The translations under genes were made by a program, and so were the position numbers. The notes beneath the pieces are model-generated. The model saw only the letters and a program-made list of their open reading frames with translations, ran no database searches and was not told the DNA's origin. From Sipunculus nudus (taxonomy: Eukaryota > Annelida > Sipuncula > Golfingiida > Sipunculidae), in the NCBI GenBank assembly GCA_026874595.1, contig CM049314.1, positions 75,778,300 to 75,842,299 of the forward strand: 64,000 bases of DNA. The letters are read 5' to 3'. Shown one piece after another: positions 37,278 through 49,474 of the stretch (its first letter is position 1; each line of letters begins with the position of its first letter).

Positions 37278-38399
37278 ACAAGAGGCCCATTGGCCATGAC
37301 GCTCAGTTTATTTTGACTGGGTGCTCATTTCTTCTATTGGTGATATATATTGTCTGTGAGAATAGCCTATGGCTAACTTTACTCTATTAAAAAATGGACA
37401 GAAAATATAAATTTAAGGACTCATAGGACACTTGCCCAGGATCCCCCCGGATATAGGTCCTAATTTTGGGTTTGTAAGGAGAATTGCCTAATTTTGGGAT
37501 TTTAAGGAGAATTGCCAAGTGTCATTTGTACCTGATTGTCATATTAGAATAGGCTAGGTCTAATGGATACAATTTGTGCCCCGTCTGACTGCTAAAAAAT
37601 CATGTTTCTGGCCAGTAGCTTGCAGAATATAGGTCACCATGACCATATTTCTGGGTTTCAAGTATATTTGCCTAAAACCTCCCAGGATGTTGCGTAAGAA
37701 GATCCTAGGCCTAACGGATACAATTTGTGCCCCATCTGATTGTTTAGGTGCATATATGACATCATGGTGACCTTATTTAAGATTTCCACGGACATTTACC
37801 AAGACGTCTCAGAATTCTATAATAGAAGATTCTAGGTCTCACAAATACAATGTGTGCCCATCTGACATTCAGGGTGCTCAAAATCATTTTTTTTGGCCCG
37901 TAGGTCACAAAATATTGGTCAACATAACCTAATTTCCGGTTTCCAAGCAGATTTGTCTAGTTCCTCCCATGATACTGTGTTAAAAGATTCTAGGCCTAAC
38001 AGATATGATCTGTTGTCATCTGACATACAGGTTGTTCATACATCTGCTTCCTATAGGTCGCAGAATATAGGTTACAGTGACCTAATTTTTAATTTCCAAG
38101 AACATTTGCCTAGGACCTCCCTTAATGTCACGTTGGAGGATTTTAGGCCTAAGGGATAAAATGTGTGCCCTGTCTGACTGTCTGAAATCATATTTTTGGC
38201 CCGTAGGTCACATAGTATAGTTAACTATGAACTTATTTGGGGTTTCCAAAGAGAATTGCCAAGGACCTCCCTGGATGTACGGTTAGAAGTTTCTAGGTCT
38301 AACGTTTATTTGTGCCCGGTCAACGGACGGACGGCCGGACGGACGCCGCACAAAGGGTGATAGCTAATGCTCAGATGACGTACAGTCAGCTGAGCAAAA
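37278..38399 (-). mobile_element. HL1-type element, both ends present, next to a coding exon
   Basis: Low end ACAAGAGGCCCATTGGCCATGAC then GCTCAGTTTATT. High end CGGACGGACGGCCGGACGGACG, GCTCAGATGACGTACAGTCAGCTGAGC. The hairpin bases changed in a paired way (GGCC/GGCC against GACC/GGTC in other copies). The body has three or four HL1-like subunits marked by GATTCTAGG or GTTTCTAGG. It ends 28 bp from the discoidin exon at 38,427, so the insertion lies in the intron beyond that exon's donor. Confidence 0.8.
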
Positions 38400-38426
38400 G
38401 AATGACATGTTCAGCACTCTGCTCAC

Positions 38427-38573
38427 CCTGGTACTGGTTTGTTCTCGATACAAGACAAAGGCGGTGCCATGTTCGTGATAAACACATGACATCTGATAGA
38501 CTGTGACGACACCACCATCATCGCCCGGCTCTGTGATTATTCCTGATAGTCTCATTCTCGTTCCAAAATTAAC
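38427..38573 (-). CDS. Single exon of an F5/8C (discoidin) domain protein
   Basis: On the minus strand a pyrimidine-rich acceptor (TTACTTTGTTTCAG) precedes an open stretch of exactly 49 codons, and a good donor (CAGG|GTGAGC) follows it. Both boundaries are phase 0. The translation opens FGTRMRLSGIIT, continues with GDDGGVVTVYQM and ends LYREQTSTR. This follows the order of the core of an F5/8 type C domain (a hydrophobic strand with LG..R.TG..T, then DGG.WVT.Y...YS..G..F..Y). Such domains bind lipids or glycans on secreted or membrane proteins. What is unusual is VV where the conserved W would stand in WVT. The partner exons were not found, so the gene could be live or a remnant. It is in any case the only host coding sequence I can defend here. 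Confidence 0.6.
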
Positions 38574-39509
38574 CTGAAACAAAGTAATCTTTTAGATATA
38601 ATAGGTCCATGTATAATATAGTTGGCTTGACCAATGATGTGTTATCTTATCAGCTACAATTCCATGTTCTGAAATACTGTGGCTTGCTTCATATTCCCGA
38701 GGTTAAAATTTATTATTTTTTAATTTGTCATTGTTTCGTTTTCCTTTTTACGTGGTCTCCTAATAAAATAAGCTCAAAAGATTATCAATGTTTCTTAGAA
38801 TATTTATAATAAATAAATATATGTGCACAAATCATAACCATTGGGCAAGGACCCAAGTGAACAGTAAACGAGTTGAAATTATTGTTCATTATTTTCGGAT
38901 CTGATATCATTTATAATAGTTATCTGATAAGGGTAAGATACATGATCTATTATCATTTCATTTATTTTTCTTCTTTTCCCTTTTGACTAGATTTCAACGA
39001 TGGGGCTTCTCGTTCGTGAGGGTTTGATTTTGCAATTATTTCCCTCTTGTGGTTCGTGAGACGTGAATATCGCGAATTTGGAACTCTATGAAAAAAAAAG
39101 GCAACCATGGGATATTCGGTATAAAGACCTGGTGAGGGTCTGGCTCATGATCCGGGTCAAGGAAGGAATCTTCATAAATGTGCAGTCACATATGCATAAC
39201 TGAACATGGGAATATAGGCTGATTAATAGATTGAATGCAAACACTTGCTGGGGAACTTATGCTCCAATAAACTTACGAATATGGGGCCAATATGTGAATG
39301 AAAACACGGGTTGCTACGTACCTCAAAGTTAGCACCATATAAGGATCTATATTTTATTAAGAAGAAAATATGTCTGAAGTTAATGGTATCTCTTTCATCT
39401 CATTAAAGTCCATTTAATTAGACTTAAGTCCCCTAACGCTGCAGTATACAAAACGTAGGTTATATAAAAAGAACTTTTAATGAATTTTCTAAGGGTATAC
39501 TTTTTGTGT
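38574..39509. other. Probable intron or flank upstream of the discoidin exon
   Basis: No further exon of the domain was recognised on the minus strand. A decayed MITE-like or unique text fills it. The forward frame at 38,609-38,809 has no recognisable content. Confidence 0.35.
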
Positions 39510-40031
39510 ATATCCAGGGTTCATACGCTTATCATGAGAAAAATTTCAAGCACTTTTTAAGGACCTGAAAAGAATTTTCCAGGACATCAAAATTTATGGA
39601 CGGTCAGTGCACCTTCACCTATGCATGTTGCCGACATCGAAAGGCTTGTAACACAAAATGCAAAAAATATTTATAATGAGATGGACCATATAGTGTGATA
39701 AAAAGGCTAGGAAATGACTCAGAAAAGTAACAAATTTAACCGAAATCTACACCAACAGCAATTGATGCGCTTGTGATTTACCCTTCGGTATAGCCAGTCA
39801 CGGTTTAAATACAACGGCCCATTTTTTAACTTTACATTCAAAATGATCACTCGATCATCTTTGGCATGACCTTAACAGATTTAACTAATCTGATAACGAG
39901 GGTCTAAAACCTATAATATCTTGAATAGGGATCTCTGATTTGCCGACTAGCTCAAACTTTAGCAAATTATATGCTCCGGCAGAAAGGGTGCCGAAAAACA
40001 CCGACAGTTCGGAGATCGTGGGGGGTATTCA

Positions 40032-40733
40032 GGGTCTGTCTAAAACGCGGAGAATCCGCGGAGAGATGGAGAATTCGCGGAGAATTTGCGGAGAGTTTTT
40101 ATTTGCAATGATACTCTTAAATACACATTAAAATCACTTAATATCTGCAACTATATTACTCTTAACATATTCGTTCACTGTTACATGACCAAAATAATTT
40201 AAAATCTGTACATTCACGTAACATTCAGCTCTCTCTGTTGTTTGGGCAAGCAAGTTCTTCTCCGATAAGATTTTATTTGTGCCACGCCAGTGACAACGAA
40301 TAGCATCAGGAGACTGTAGGCCATTTGTCATTGCAAATGCAGTTGATTTTTGTTTCATTCCAGCAATTAAACAAATTGAACATTTTAAACAGAGTTTGAT
40401 GCAAAAGCACTTGGTCTCTTAAATTTAATTGTTTCAGTGCAGGGATGAATTTGTTTACACCATTTACTATCATATGATAAAACAATTTTCTCCTAGAATA
40501 CCAAAGCCTAAATATAATGCAACTGTAACCATTGGGACTGAATGTTAATGTGGCTTAGGAGAGTGTTCGAAGACAAGGTTGGGTTTGATAAAAAAAGAGT
40601 AATAAGTGGTTTCATTTAAAATGTGCATTTGTCTTTAAAATAAATAAAACGATCAATGAAATGGTTTTGTGAAGATTGTACAAATAATTTCTTTACTATT
40701 GCTGTATGTATGTGTACATTGTGCTATATTTTT

Positions 40734-40769
<36 letters not shown>

Positions 40770-41466
40770 GTACTTTGTATCGTTATGATCAGAAAGAAGT
40801 TTGGTGTATTTTGTACAGACTATAAAAAATATAATTCTTAACTGTAATCACAATATATATATATTTACTATTTTTTCTTTTATTTTATATAATCCTTATG
40901 CCAAGTTGATTCATTAGCTTAAAGGTAAACTCATTGTTTGTGTAAAAAGTCAAATGTTTGTGTTTCATTTTTATTTGTGCATGTAAATTGGGTCCATTAA
41001 TTCACTCTAAATGGTGATAGTGTTTTTTTATCTATCAATAACTGTAGGTAAAAGTATATGATTAATTTCTTATATTATATATTTCGTTCACCACCTGTAA
41101 ATTTGATACACCTGCATGGTTTTGTTATGGTTTGCACAATAAACTGTTGAAAATTAATTTAAGAGTGTTGCGGTTTCGTGTTAAGATCTGTCAGTGTCGG
41201 CTGGTGACTCAGACGGGTATTACATTTTACGTAACACATTCACCGGGGGGTGAGTCCACATTGTTAAGCATAAAATGCTCAGTTATATACAGATTTTTCA
41301 ATTATTTCGGTAATTTAACAGTGCGCAAAAATGTTAAGTGTAATATAGTTGGAGATTTTAAGTGATTTAAAGTGTATTTAAAAGTATCATTGCATATAAA
41401 AACTCTCCGCAAGTTCTCCGCGAATTCTCCATCTCTCCGCGAATTCTCCGCGTTTTAGACAGACCC
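40032..41466. mobile_element. Mutator-like non-autonomous transposon, about 200-bp TIRs, 9-bp duplication
   Basis: Left end GGGTCTGTCTAAAACGCGG and right end CGCGTTTTAGACAGACCC are inverted. The similarity continues for about 200 bp at each side (through AGAGTTTTTAT, CAATGATACT, ACTATATTAC, CTTAACAT), ending near 40,235 and 41,265. GGGTATTCA is present directly outside both ends (40,023-40,031 and 41,467-41,475). A 9-bp duplication with long inverted repeats is typical of the Mutator superfamily. The outer TIR has three to four copies of GGAGAATTCGCGGAGA-like words. The 1.0-kb interior encodes nothing recognisable and has an ATT microsatellite at about 40,740-40,770. Confidence 0.85.
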
Positions 41467-41475
41467 GGGTATTCA

Positions 41476-42137
41476 TTCAAGTTTCCAACGGCATAAAAAT
41501 CAATAAAAGCCTGAAATATGTTACCCTTATACGATATTTGGGTATAGTATTATCAAATTATTCAAAATAATACTATTCAAACTTCGTATCAGCTCGTTTA
41601 ATATGACGACCTTGTCGTGCACGAGGTTTCTGCCGTTCACCGCCAAGTCACTTACCGCACGTGTCAACAAATGGCCGGGCAACACCTGTGAAGGCTGTTA
41701 TCTAACGATCACAGACGAAGCCAGATTTCTTTTCAAACCTGTCAATATTTGATTAAAACTAACAATGTGAAATCTTATTTTAAAAAACTCTTATTGGCGA
41801 GCTTTATGCAATCGTTATGCAGGGCAAGGAGGGGGCCGATGCTGGAAGTTGTATATGTCGCTGATCACTCTTTAAACTGCCAGCGTACTATGCTAACAAA
41901 CGGCTATCAAAAAATTTGATTTCCCCCATGGATCCCAGTCTTTTACAAACTGACGCCAAAGAATGTGAAAAAAAGTCAGTACCTGCCAAACACCTTAACC
42001 TATTTCGGACAAACAGTATTTATCCTTAATTGGATTGACCCCGCGTGTAAACTGTATTTCGCTGATCAGTGGTCTTACGGAGCTAACAAATGACGATCAC
42101 AGCGCGTACACGTGGAATGCACAGGTACTAAGATAAA
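41476..42137. other. Unassigned sequence
   Basis: Less AT-rich than its neighbours (for example 41,600-41,740) and without a recognised repeat. Two related phrases (TCGCTGATCA..., GCTAACAAA...) occur near 41,855 and 42,060. No coding region is convincing. Confidence 0.3.
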
Positions 42138-42318
42138 AGAAGTGACCCATGGGTCATGATGCTCAGCTGACTGGAAGAGATTCGAGAAAGGAAATTTTAT
42201 CATCTGAATGGTAGTATGTACCCGTTCAACTGAAGCATCAAACAGATTAACCAACAGGCAAAGATTGTGTCTATATTTATATATCTCAAAAATTGAGAAA
42301 AAAAAGTTTAAGGAAAAA

Positions 42319-44166
42319 AAGGGACCCACGGGTCACGGCGTTCAGCTGAAGTTTGAAATTTTTGCAAATGCAAAATATGCAAAATATTCTATTGTAATGT
42401 TTTTCATTTATATAAGCATATGAGAAGTTAAATGGAAAGGGACCCTACTATTTGGTTAGTAGTAGATATAGTAAATATATGATTGCTAACTAATATTCTG
42501 ATAAGACTGTCATGAAGAAAAACAGTAAAGTTTTGAGATACTGTGATGCATATGAAAAATTTACAGATGGACAGGCAAGTGGACAGAATGGACTGATACC
42601 TTTATTTCACTTTCAAGGGAATAATGCATTTAAGTTTATATATAAGCCTATTTTTTTTTAGCATACCCACTTTTTCAATTAATAGTTTTTATCTGAATAA
42701 TTTTTTTTCATTTACAAGTTTTATAAATTTGTAAAAAAAACTGAAAATATAAGTTAAAATATTATAATTCTAAGTTACAATCAGTATATATCCAGAGTGT
42801 AGCTCATATTGGGTCATATCATACATACACATTTGTTTTATTATTTTTAAATCACAAATGTTTAAACTGAATTTAAAAGAAAATAATGCCACAACATTCA
42901 TTGAATCACTATTAAAAAGTTTTGCACACTGGGGTTTTCAGTTCATGCTTTATTTTATTCACCGAAATAAAAGATTCAGTAAATCTGATAAAATAAAAAC
43001 ATCTTTTCAAATAAAGTATACTAACTGTTGGTTGAATTAGGGATAAACAATATCACTGTGCTTATTACTATTTCAGCTATAATTGATTACTGGAATTAAT
43101 AGTCAATTTCACACCTGGTGAAGTTTTTACTCTTGTGAAGTAAGGAATTACTTATCTGATGAACATCCACACTTTCATACCAATACACCACTTTGTGGAC
43201 ACAGATAAATGTGTTCTTTAACCATTGTAACCCTGGTGGTACAATACAAAATCTAAAATGTAGCATAGCCAAGAATAAAATAAAATAAAATACAGAAAAT
43301 TATAACATTCATCTAGTTAATGCACCATCGGGGGGAGGGGGAGGAGTGCAGGGCAGAGGGGAAGCCTGCTAGTAGTGGCCAAGCTGAGCCAAGGCAAGCT
43401 ACCTGGGGTGGGCTACATCTAGCTGGGCTAGATGTAAACAACACTATACATTGTGTATGAAAACTTAAATAAAAGCTACTCTGTTCAATCAATTCCTTTG
43501 AAATTTCAGATTTTAAAAGGTTAAATCCTTATGTATGTATGCTAAGAAAATTAAATCAACAGTGCTTACAGGAAAAAAATGTGCCATTGCCAAAGTTGGA
43601 CAAAATTTAAGGTATTGATTTTTTATTCATGCTAATATCTTGAAAAATTTGCAAAATTCAGATGTAATTTTACGGTAAACAATTGAATCTTGATTAAATA
43701 ATTTATATTCCTGAGAAAAAAGTCTTCAGCGCCAGAAATTCTCAATTTAGGTGAGAAAATATATTTCCTGATTTTTTAAAATTGAATTATTTTTGGGCCC
43801 ATTACTTCAAAATAATACCCAATACTGACCTATTTTTAGTAGGTTTATAGAAAATGTATGGAAGAATATAAATATTAAATTTGATCAAAAACAGATAAGT
43901 GGTTTTGATATTAGACAGCCTTGAAGTATAACAATGGCTCTTTTTATGGAAAACGGAGGTTTTTCCTGCATATCTCGAAGGAATGAAGTCCTAATGACCC
44001 AATTTTTTGTATGGTATAGGTTTTGGGGACATCTAAAGGTATGCAAAATTTTGGATTCGTACGTCTTACGGTTTCAAAACGTGCCCTGTTAACGGACGGA
44101 CGGCCGGACGGACGGACAATGGACCACGACTATAGCTCAGATGACTTAAAGTCAGCTGAGCTAAAA
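42319..44166 (-). mobile_element. HL1c element, both ends present, nested in HL1
   Basis: Low end AAGGGACCCACGGGTC then GGCGTTCAGCTGAAG. High end CGGACGGACGGCCGGACGGACGG, AGCTCAGATGACTTAAAGTC, AGCTGAGCTAAAA. The first 470 bp match 16,115-16,590 and the last 600 bp match the inverted fragment at 30,559. It stands at AAGGAAAAA before ACAGGTGGCTCTACC, the HL1 unit junction. The middle (about 42,800-43,500) has no counterpart in the window. Confidence 0.8.
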
Positions 44167-44752
44167 ACAGGTGGCTCTACCAGTCTGCAGAAACTAAAAA
44201 AAACACCTAATGGTAAATATCCATGCAAAGAATCATGGTGATCTCTGCAGTAGTTATTCAGATACTTAAGCTTTTGGATCAAATTTTCCTTTATTCTGAG
44301 GGATACTTCGGAGTCCTATAGCTTGATGGATATGGGAAACAGAGACCTAATTTTAGGTTTCTTCAGACATTTTTTATGGGCCTCCTATCATGACAAGAAT
44401 GAAGATTCTAGGTCCAGTTATTACGATTTGTACCCTGTTGACAAATAACCACATCTTTAAATGTCTCAAAAATAGAGAAAACCCAGTCTGCAGAAAATGA
44501 TGGAACACCTCATGATCAATATGTATTCCAAAAATCATGACCATCACTGATGTAGTTAATGAGCTATTGAAGTTTTTGTACGAATTTTTTTTGTACTATC
44601 CTCGGGGGGGGGGGGGTACTTTCGGGCCCCATAGCTCAAAGGATATGGGTAGGTCCAACGGTGTCAAAACGTGCCCTGTTAACGGACGTCGCCGGCCGGC
44701 CGGCCAATGGATCACGACTATAGCTCAGATGACTTATAGTCAGCTGAGCTAA
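44166..44752. repeat. Tandem duplication of about 587 bp including an HL1c end
   Basis: AAACAGGTGGCTCTACCAG starts at both about 44,166 and 44,753, each time directly after the HL1c terminal hairpin and AGCTGAGCTAA. The duplicated segment therefore carries a second copy of the terminal sequence at 44,651-44,752, preceded by CGCCGGCCGGCCGGCC. This looks like unequal exchange between neighbouring units. Confidence 0.7.
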
Positions 44753-45712
44753 AAACAGGTGGCTCTACCAGTCTGCAGAAACTAATAAAAACACCTAATG
44801 GTAAATATCCATGCAAAGAATCATGGTGATCTCTGCATTAGTTGTTCAGATACTTAAGCTTTTGGATCAAATTTTCCTTTATTCTGAGTGATACTTCGGT
44901 GTCCTATAGCTTGAAGGATATGGGAAACAGAGACCTAATTTAAGGTTTCTTCAGACATTTTTTAGGGGCCTCCTAGCATGACAAGAATGAAGATTCTAGG
45001 TCCAGTTTTTACGATTTGTACCCTGTTGACAGATAACCACATCTTTAAATGTCTTAAAAATATTGAGAAAACCGGGTCTGCAGAAACTGATGGAACACCT
45101 CATGATCAATATGTATGCCAAAAATCATGACTATCAGTGTTGTAGTTATTCAGATACTGCAAGTTTTGTATCAAATTTTTCATTATTCTGGGTCTTATTT
45201 TGGAGCCATACAGCTTAAAGTAAATGTGTAACAGAGACCTAATTTCAGGTTTCCATGTAGACTTTTCATGGGTCTCCCTGTGTGTCGGAAAAGAAGATTC
45301 TAGGTCCAGTTGTTATGATTTTTGCCCTGTTAGCAGATGTTCATAAAAATAGAGATAAAAAAATTGTAAAAATTAAAAAAAAATACAGGTGGCGCAACCA
45401 GTCTGCAGAAACTGATAAAACACTCCATTATCAATATCCATGCAAACAATTATGGTGATCTCTGGATCAGTTGTTCAGATACTTCAGCTTTTGCATAAAA
45501 TTTTCCATTATTCTGAGCTGTACTTCGGAGTGCCATAGCTCAAAGGATATGGGTAACAGAGACTTAATATCAGATTTTTCAATGGAGACTTTTCATGGGT
45601 CTCCCTAGAATGAAGATTCTAGGTCCAGCCGTTACGACTTGTACCCTGTTGACAGATAACTACATCCCTAAGGTCTCAAAAATAGAGATAAAAAAAATGT
45701 AAAAATTTGAAA

Positions 45713-48480
45713 ACAAGGCCTACAGGCCTAATGCGAACCTGTGCATATGGATATACACCAGATATATCGCTTCAATGCTGAACCACTACTTTTCATATAT
45801 ATGAACAATGCAAGTACTAAACATTTTGAACAAGAAACAATACACTAACATCACTGCTGAAATTCTGGCATGGGTGCACACAACACAAAAATTATTGTTG
45901 GTGGCACCACCAGTCATGTATACGACAAAGCTATTTGACATGTATAAATATGCCCAATGTCAGGCTTATATATCAAATTCTTCCGTAGAATTAAGCAGGC
46001 ACATACACTTGGCAACACCTGTCTTGTGAATTAGAAAGCCATTAAAGACACCTAGACAGGTCAGAATATCAGGCCAATACATCGAACTTACCTTGAGTCT
46101 GATGCACGGAGCTGATCAGGCTTAGGTGAGAAAGGCTGTGGCCCCGAGTGTACTGTGACAAATAACTTGCTCAGGCTACTGCGCTAAGTGAACTCTTGAC
46201 CTGCACCTGGCTAGACTGAGTGAACTTTTGACCTGTACCTGGCTGCACTGAATAAACATGAGGTGATCACATGATACTCATGAGGTAATCACATGCTACC
46301 CATGAAATGATCACATGCTGCCCATGAGGTGATCACATGCCTTGTGCTTGGCTGCACTGATTGAACTCTTGACCTAAATCTGGCTGCACTGAATGAACTC
46401 TTGATCTGTTGCCAAATCTGAAACAGTTGGCAGTTTCTCAACCTATTCAAGAAACATACACAATCTTGACCGGTAATGTAACTCTGCTAAAATTTATCCA
46501 ACACAAACCATTTGAACAAACTTGAGAAGGCTCGCCTCTGGGATCATTTCTGTAAAAATATTGAACAATTTGGCTGGACTCTTTACAAGAAGAAGAAATT
46601 TTTTTTCAGCTTTTCCCCTGTAAAATCTAAGTTAATGCAGATAGCAAAAATAAGCGGAATCCATCAACATTTGATATGTGACTGATAATTGCAAAAAATT
46701 TGGTGATGGTAGCTCCTGCTATTTCTGAGAAATTATGAATAGTGTACAGATGATATGTAATATCATAAATCTACACTTTAAAAAAGCTTTAAAAAAACAT
46801 TCTTGTCAATATTTTCCATAGATATTCTGAAATCTAAATGTCTAGAGGCATGATGTAATGGATGCTGATAAACTGGTGCTAGGCTAGATGTATCTGCTTC
46901 ACACAGCTAACATATATGGTAAAATGACTCAATTCAATCTTTATAATTCAGCCAAAATTCATTTTTTGGAACCATAAAAGACAATTATTATTAGAGTGAT
47001 TCAGAGAATTATTCTTGCAAAATATTAAATAAACTGGCCTCAGTATTATCAGTCGAAAAACGTTTTGTAGGTTTATAACTCATATGGGAAAATACAGCAA
47101 AATGGCAAAGTTCAGCTTCCCATAACTCAGCCAAAAATCATTGAACCAAAACCATTAGAACGAACTTGAATTATCAACTTCTAAGGATAATTAATGTATG
47201 AGATTTAAGAATTTGGCCCAGTGGTTTTTGAGAAGAAGATTTTTGTAGCCACTCAGCTAACATGGGCTGTTATGGCATATGACTAAATTCAGCTTCCCAT
47301 AACTTAGCCAAAGTCACTGAACTGAGACCATTCGAACAAACTTGAATTATCAATATCTAAGGATAATTAATGTGTGAGATTTAAGAATTTGGCCCAGTGG
47401 TTTTTGAGAAGAAGATTTTTGTAGCCACTCAGCTAACATGGGCTGTTATGGCATATGACTAAATTCAGCTTCCCATAACTTAGCCAAAGTCACTGAACTG
47501 AGACCATTCGAACAAACTTGAATTATCAATATCTAAGGATAATTAATGTGTGAGATTTAAGAATTTGGCCCAGTGGTTTTTGAGAAGAAGATTTTTGTAG
47601 CCACTTAGCTTACATGGGCTGTTATGGCATATGACTAAATTTAGCTTCCCATAACTCAGCCTAAAGTCACTAAACTGAGAGCATTTGAACAAACTTGAAT
47701 TATCTGCACCTAAGGATAATTAATGTGTGAGATTAAGAATTTGGCCCAGTGGTTTATGAGAAGAAGATTTTTGTAGCCACTTGGAAAATGGGCTGTTATG
47801 GCATATGACTAAATTCAGCTTCTCATAACTTAGCCAAAAGTCACTGAACTGAGACCATTTGAACAAACTTCAGAAAGCACTACCCTAGGATCATATCTGT
47901 GCGATATTAAACAATTTGGCCATTTCGTTTCAGAGAAGAAGTTATTTGTAGACGTCAGTATGATACGGGCACTGATGACCCCCGTACAAAAAAGGCCGAT
48001 GCAGGTGGCGCCACCAATACCTCAATTTCAGATATGACTCATGTGACCAACATTGGCATAAAATTTGGTGATGATAGCTCAGGCCATTTCTGAGATTGTA
48101 ATTTTAGTATGCTTTTTTGGAAAGATGACTAAGTTCAACTTCCTGTAACTCGGCAAAAAATCACCGAACTTAAAGCATTCGAACAAACTTGAGAGAGATT
48201 GTTCCAGGAATCATTTCTGTAAAATACTGAACAATTTGGCTGAACAGATTCGGAGAAGAAGATTTTTTGAAGGTTTTTTATCTTTTTCCCTTTAAAATCT
48301 AAGAAAATGCAGTTAGCCAAAAAATAAGCAAAATCCGATAGAGTTTTTTAGATGACTAATTTTATGCACAAGTTTTCGTGATGCTTATTCTTGCCGTTTT
48401 CAAGATAGTATGGGTAAACGTACAGACGACGGACGACGGACTACGCCACACCATCGCATAAGCTCACAGGTTCGCTAAAA
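45713..48480 (-). mobile_element. HL2 Helitron-like element, copy D, both ends present
   Basis: Low end ACAAGGCCTACAGGCCT then GCGAACCTGTG. High end CACAGGTTCGCTAAAA, with matching 11-bp subTIRs. Flanks are HL1: AAAAATTTGAAA and AAACTGGTGGCAGAACCAG. It carries the 22-bp CATGAGGTGATCACATG minisatellite near 46,258-46,345 and four units of a 177-bp tandem array. Compared with copies A and B, the early part of the body is deleted. Confidence 0.9.
47111..47820. repeat. 177-bp tandem array inside HL2 copy D, four units
   Basis: Units start with TTCAGCTTCCCATAACT at 47,111, 47,288, 47,464, 47,641 and 47,814. The second and third units are almost identical over their full length, while the outer units differ at many positions, so expansion of this array looks recent. 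Copy F has three units (59,914, 60,092, 60,269, 60,445), and copies A and G have one. Confidence 0.9.
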
Positions 48481-49474
48481 AAACTGGTGGCAGAACCAGT
48501 CTGCAGAAACAATTGGAACACCTCTTGATCAATATGTATGCCAAAAAATCATGACCATCAGTTTGTAAATATTGAGATGTTGCAGCTTGTTTTTATCAAA
48601 TTTTCCATTATTCTGGGGGGGTAATTGGGAGCCCCACAGTTCAAAGGATATTGGTAACAGAGACCTTATTTCAGGTTTTCATGGCGACTTTTCATAGTTC
48701 TCTCACTGTGTCAAGAATGAAGAATCTAGGTCCAGTCTTTACGATTTCTGCCCTGTTAACAGATGTTGACATTTTTTAGGTCTCAAAAATAGAGAAAATA
48801 ATTCGTAAAAAAAAAAATAAAAAAATTCAGGTGGCGCCACCAGTCTACAGGATCTGATGAAACATCTCATGATTAATATGTATGCCAAAAATCATGACCA
48901 TCAGTGATGCAGTTAATGAGATTTTGAAGTTTTTGTATGAAATTGTTTTTTACTATTCTGGGGGGTACTATCGGGCCCCATAGCTCAAAGGATATGGGTA
49001 ACAGAGACCGAATTTCTAGTTTCCACGGAGACTTTTCATAGGTCTCTCAGTGTGTCAAGAATTAAGATTCTAGGTCCAGTCTTTACGATTTGTGCCCTGT
49101 TAACAGATATTGACATTTTTAAAGGTCTCAAAAATAGAGAAAAAAATTCGTAAAAAATCGAAAAATACAGGTGGCGCGACCAGTTCTCTGGTACTGATGA
49201 AACATCTCATGATCAATATGTATGACAAAAATCATGACCTTCAGTGATGTAGATAATGAGATATTGACTTTTTTTAATGATTTTTTTTACTTTTCTGGGG
49301 GGTATTTTGAGGCTACATAGCTCGAAGGATATGGGTATTTTCATGGACCTTTCAGAATGCCAAGTTACAAGATGCTAGGTCCAGTGGTTACGATTTGTGC
49401 CTGGTTAACGGACGGACAGACGGACAAAGAGTGATTGCTATAGCTCAGACGACTTTCAGTCAGCTGAGCTAAAA

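Larger units (their letters stand above)
42138..49474 (-). mobile_element. HL1 element, both ends present, with HL1c and HL2 inside
   Basis: Low end AGAAGTGACCCATGGGTC then GCTCAGCTGACTGG, continuing almost like the copy at 8,403. High end GGACGGACAGACGGACAAAGAG, AGCTCAGACGACTTTCAGT and CAGCTGAGCTAAAA. Units of about 340 bp with GGTGG....CAGTCTGCAG lie near 44,167, 44,757, 45,388, 48,485, 48,829 and 49,170. The parts around the nested elements join into normal HL1 sequence. Confidence 0.8.

Noticed and set aside
47111-47820. Direct repeats that might suggest a CRISPR array
   Set aside because: Units are 177 bp and contiguous with no unique spacers. The 22-, 26- and 32-bp arrays also lack spacers. 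The DNA is animal.
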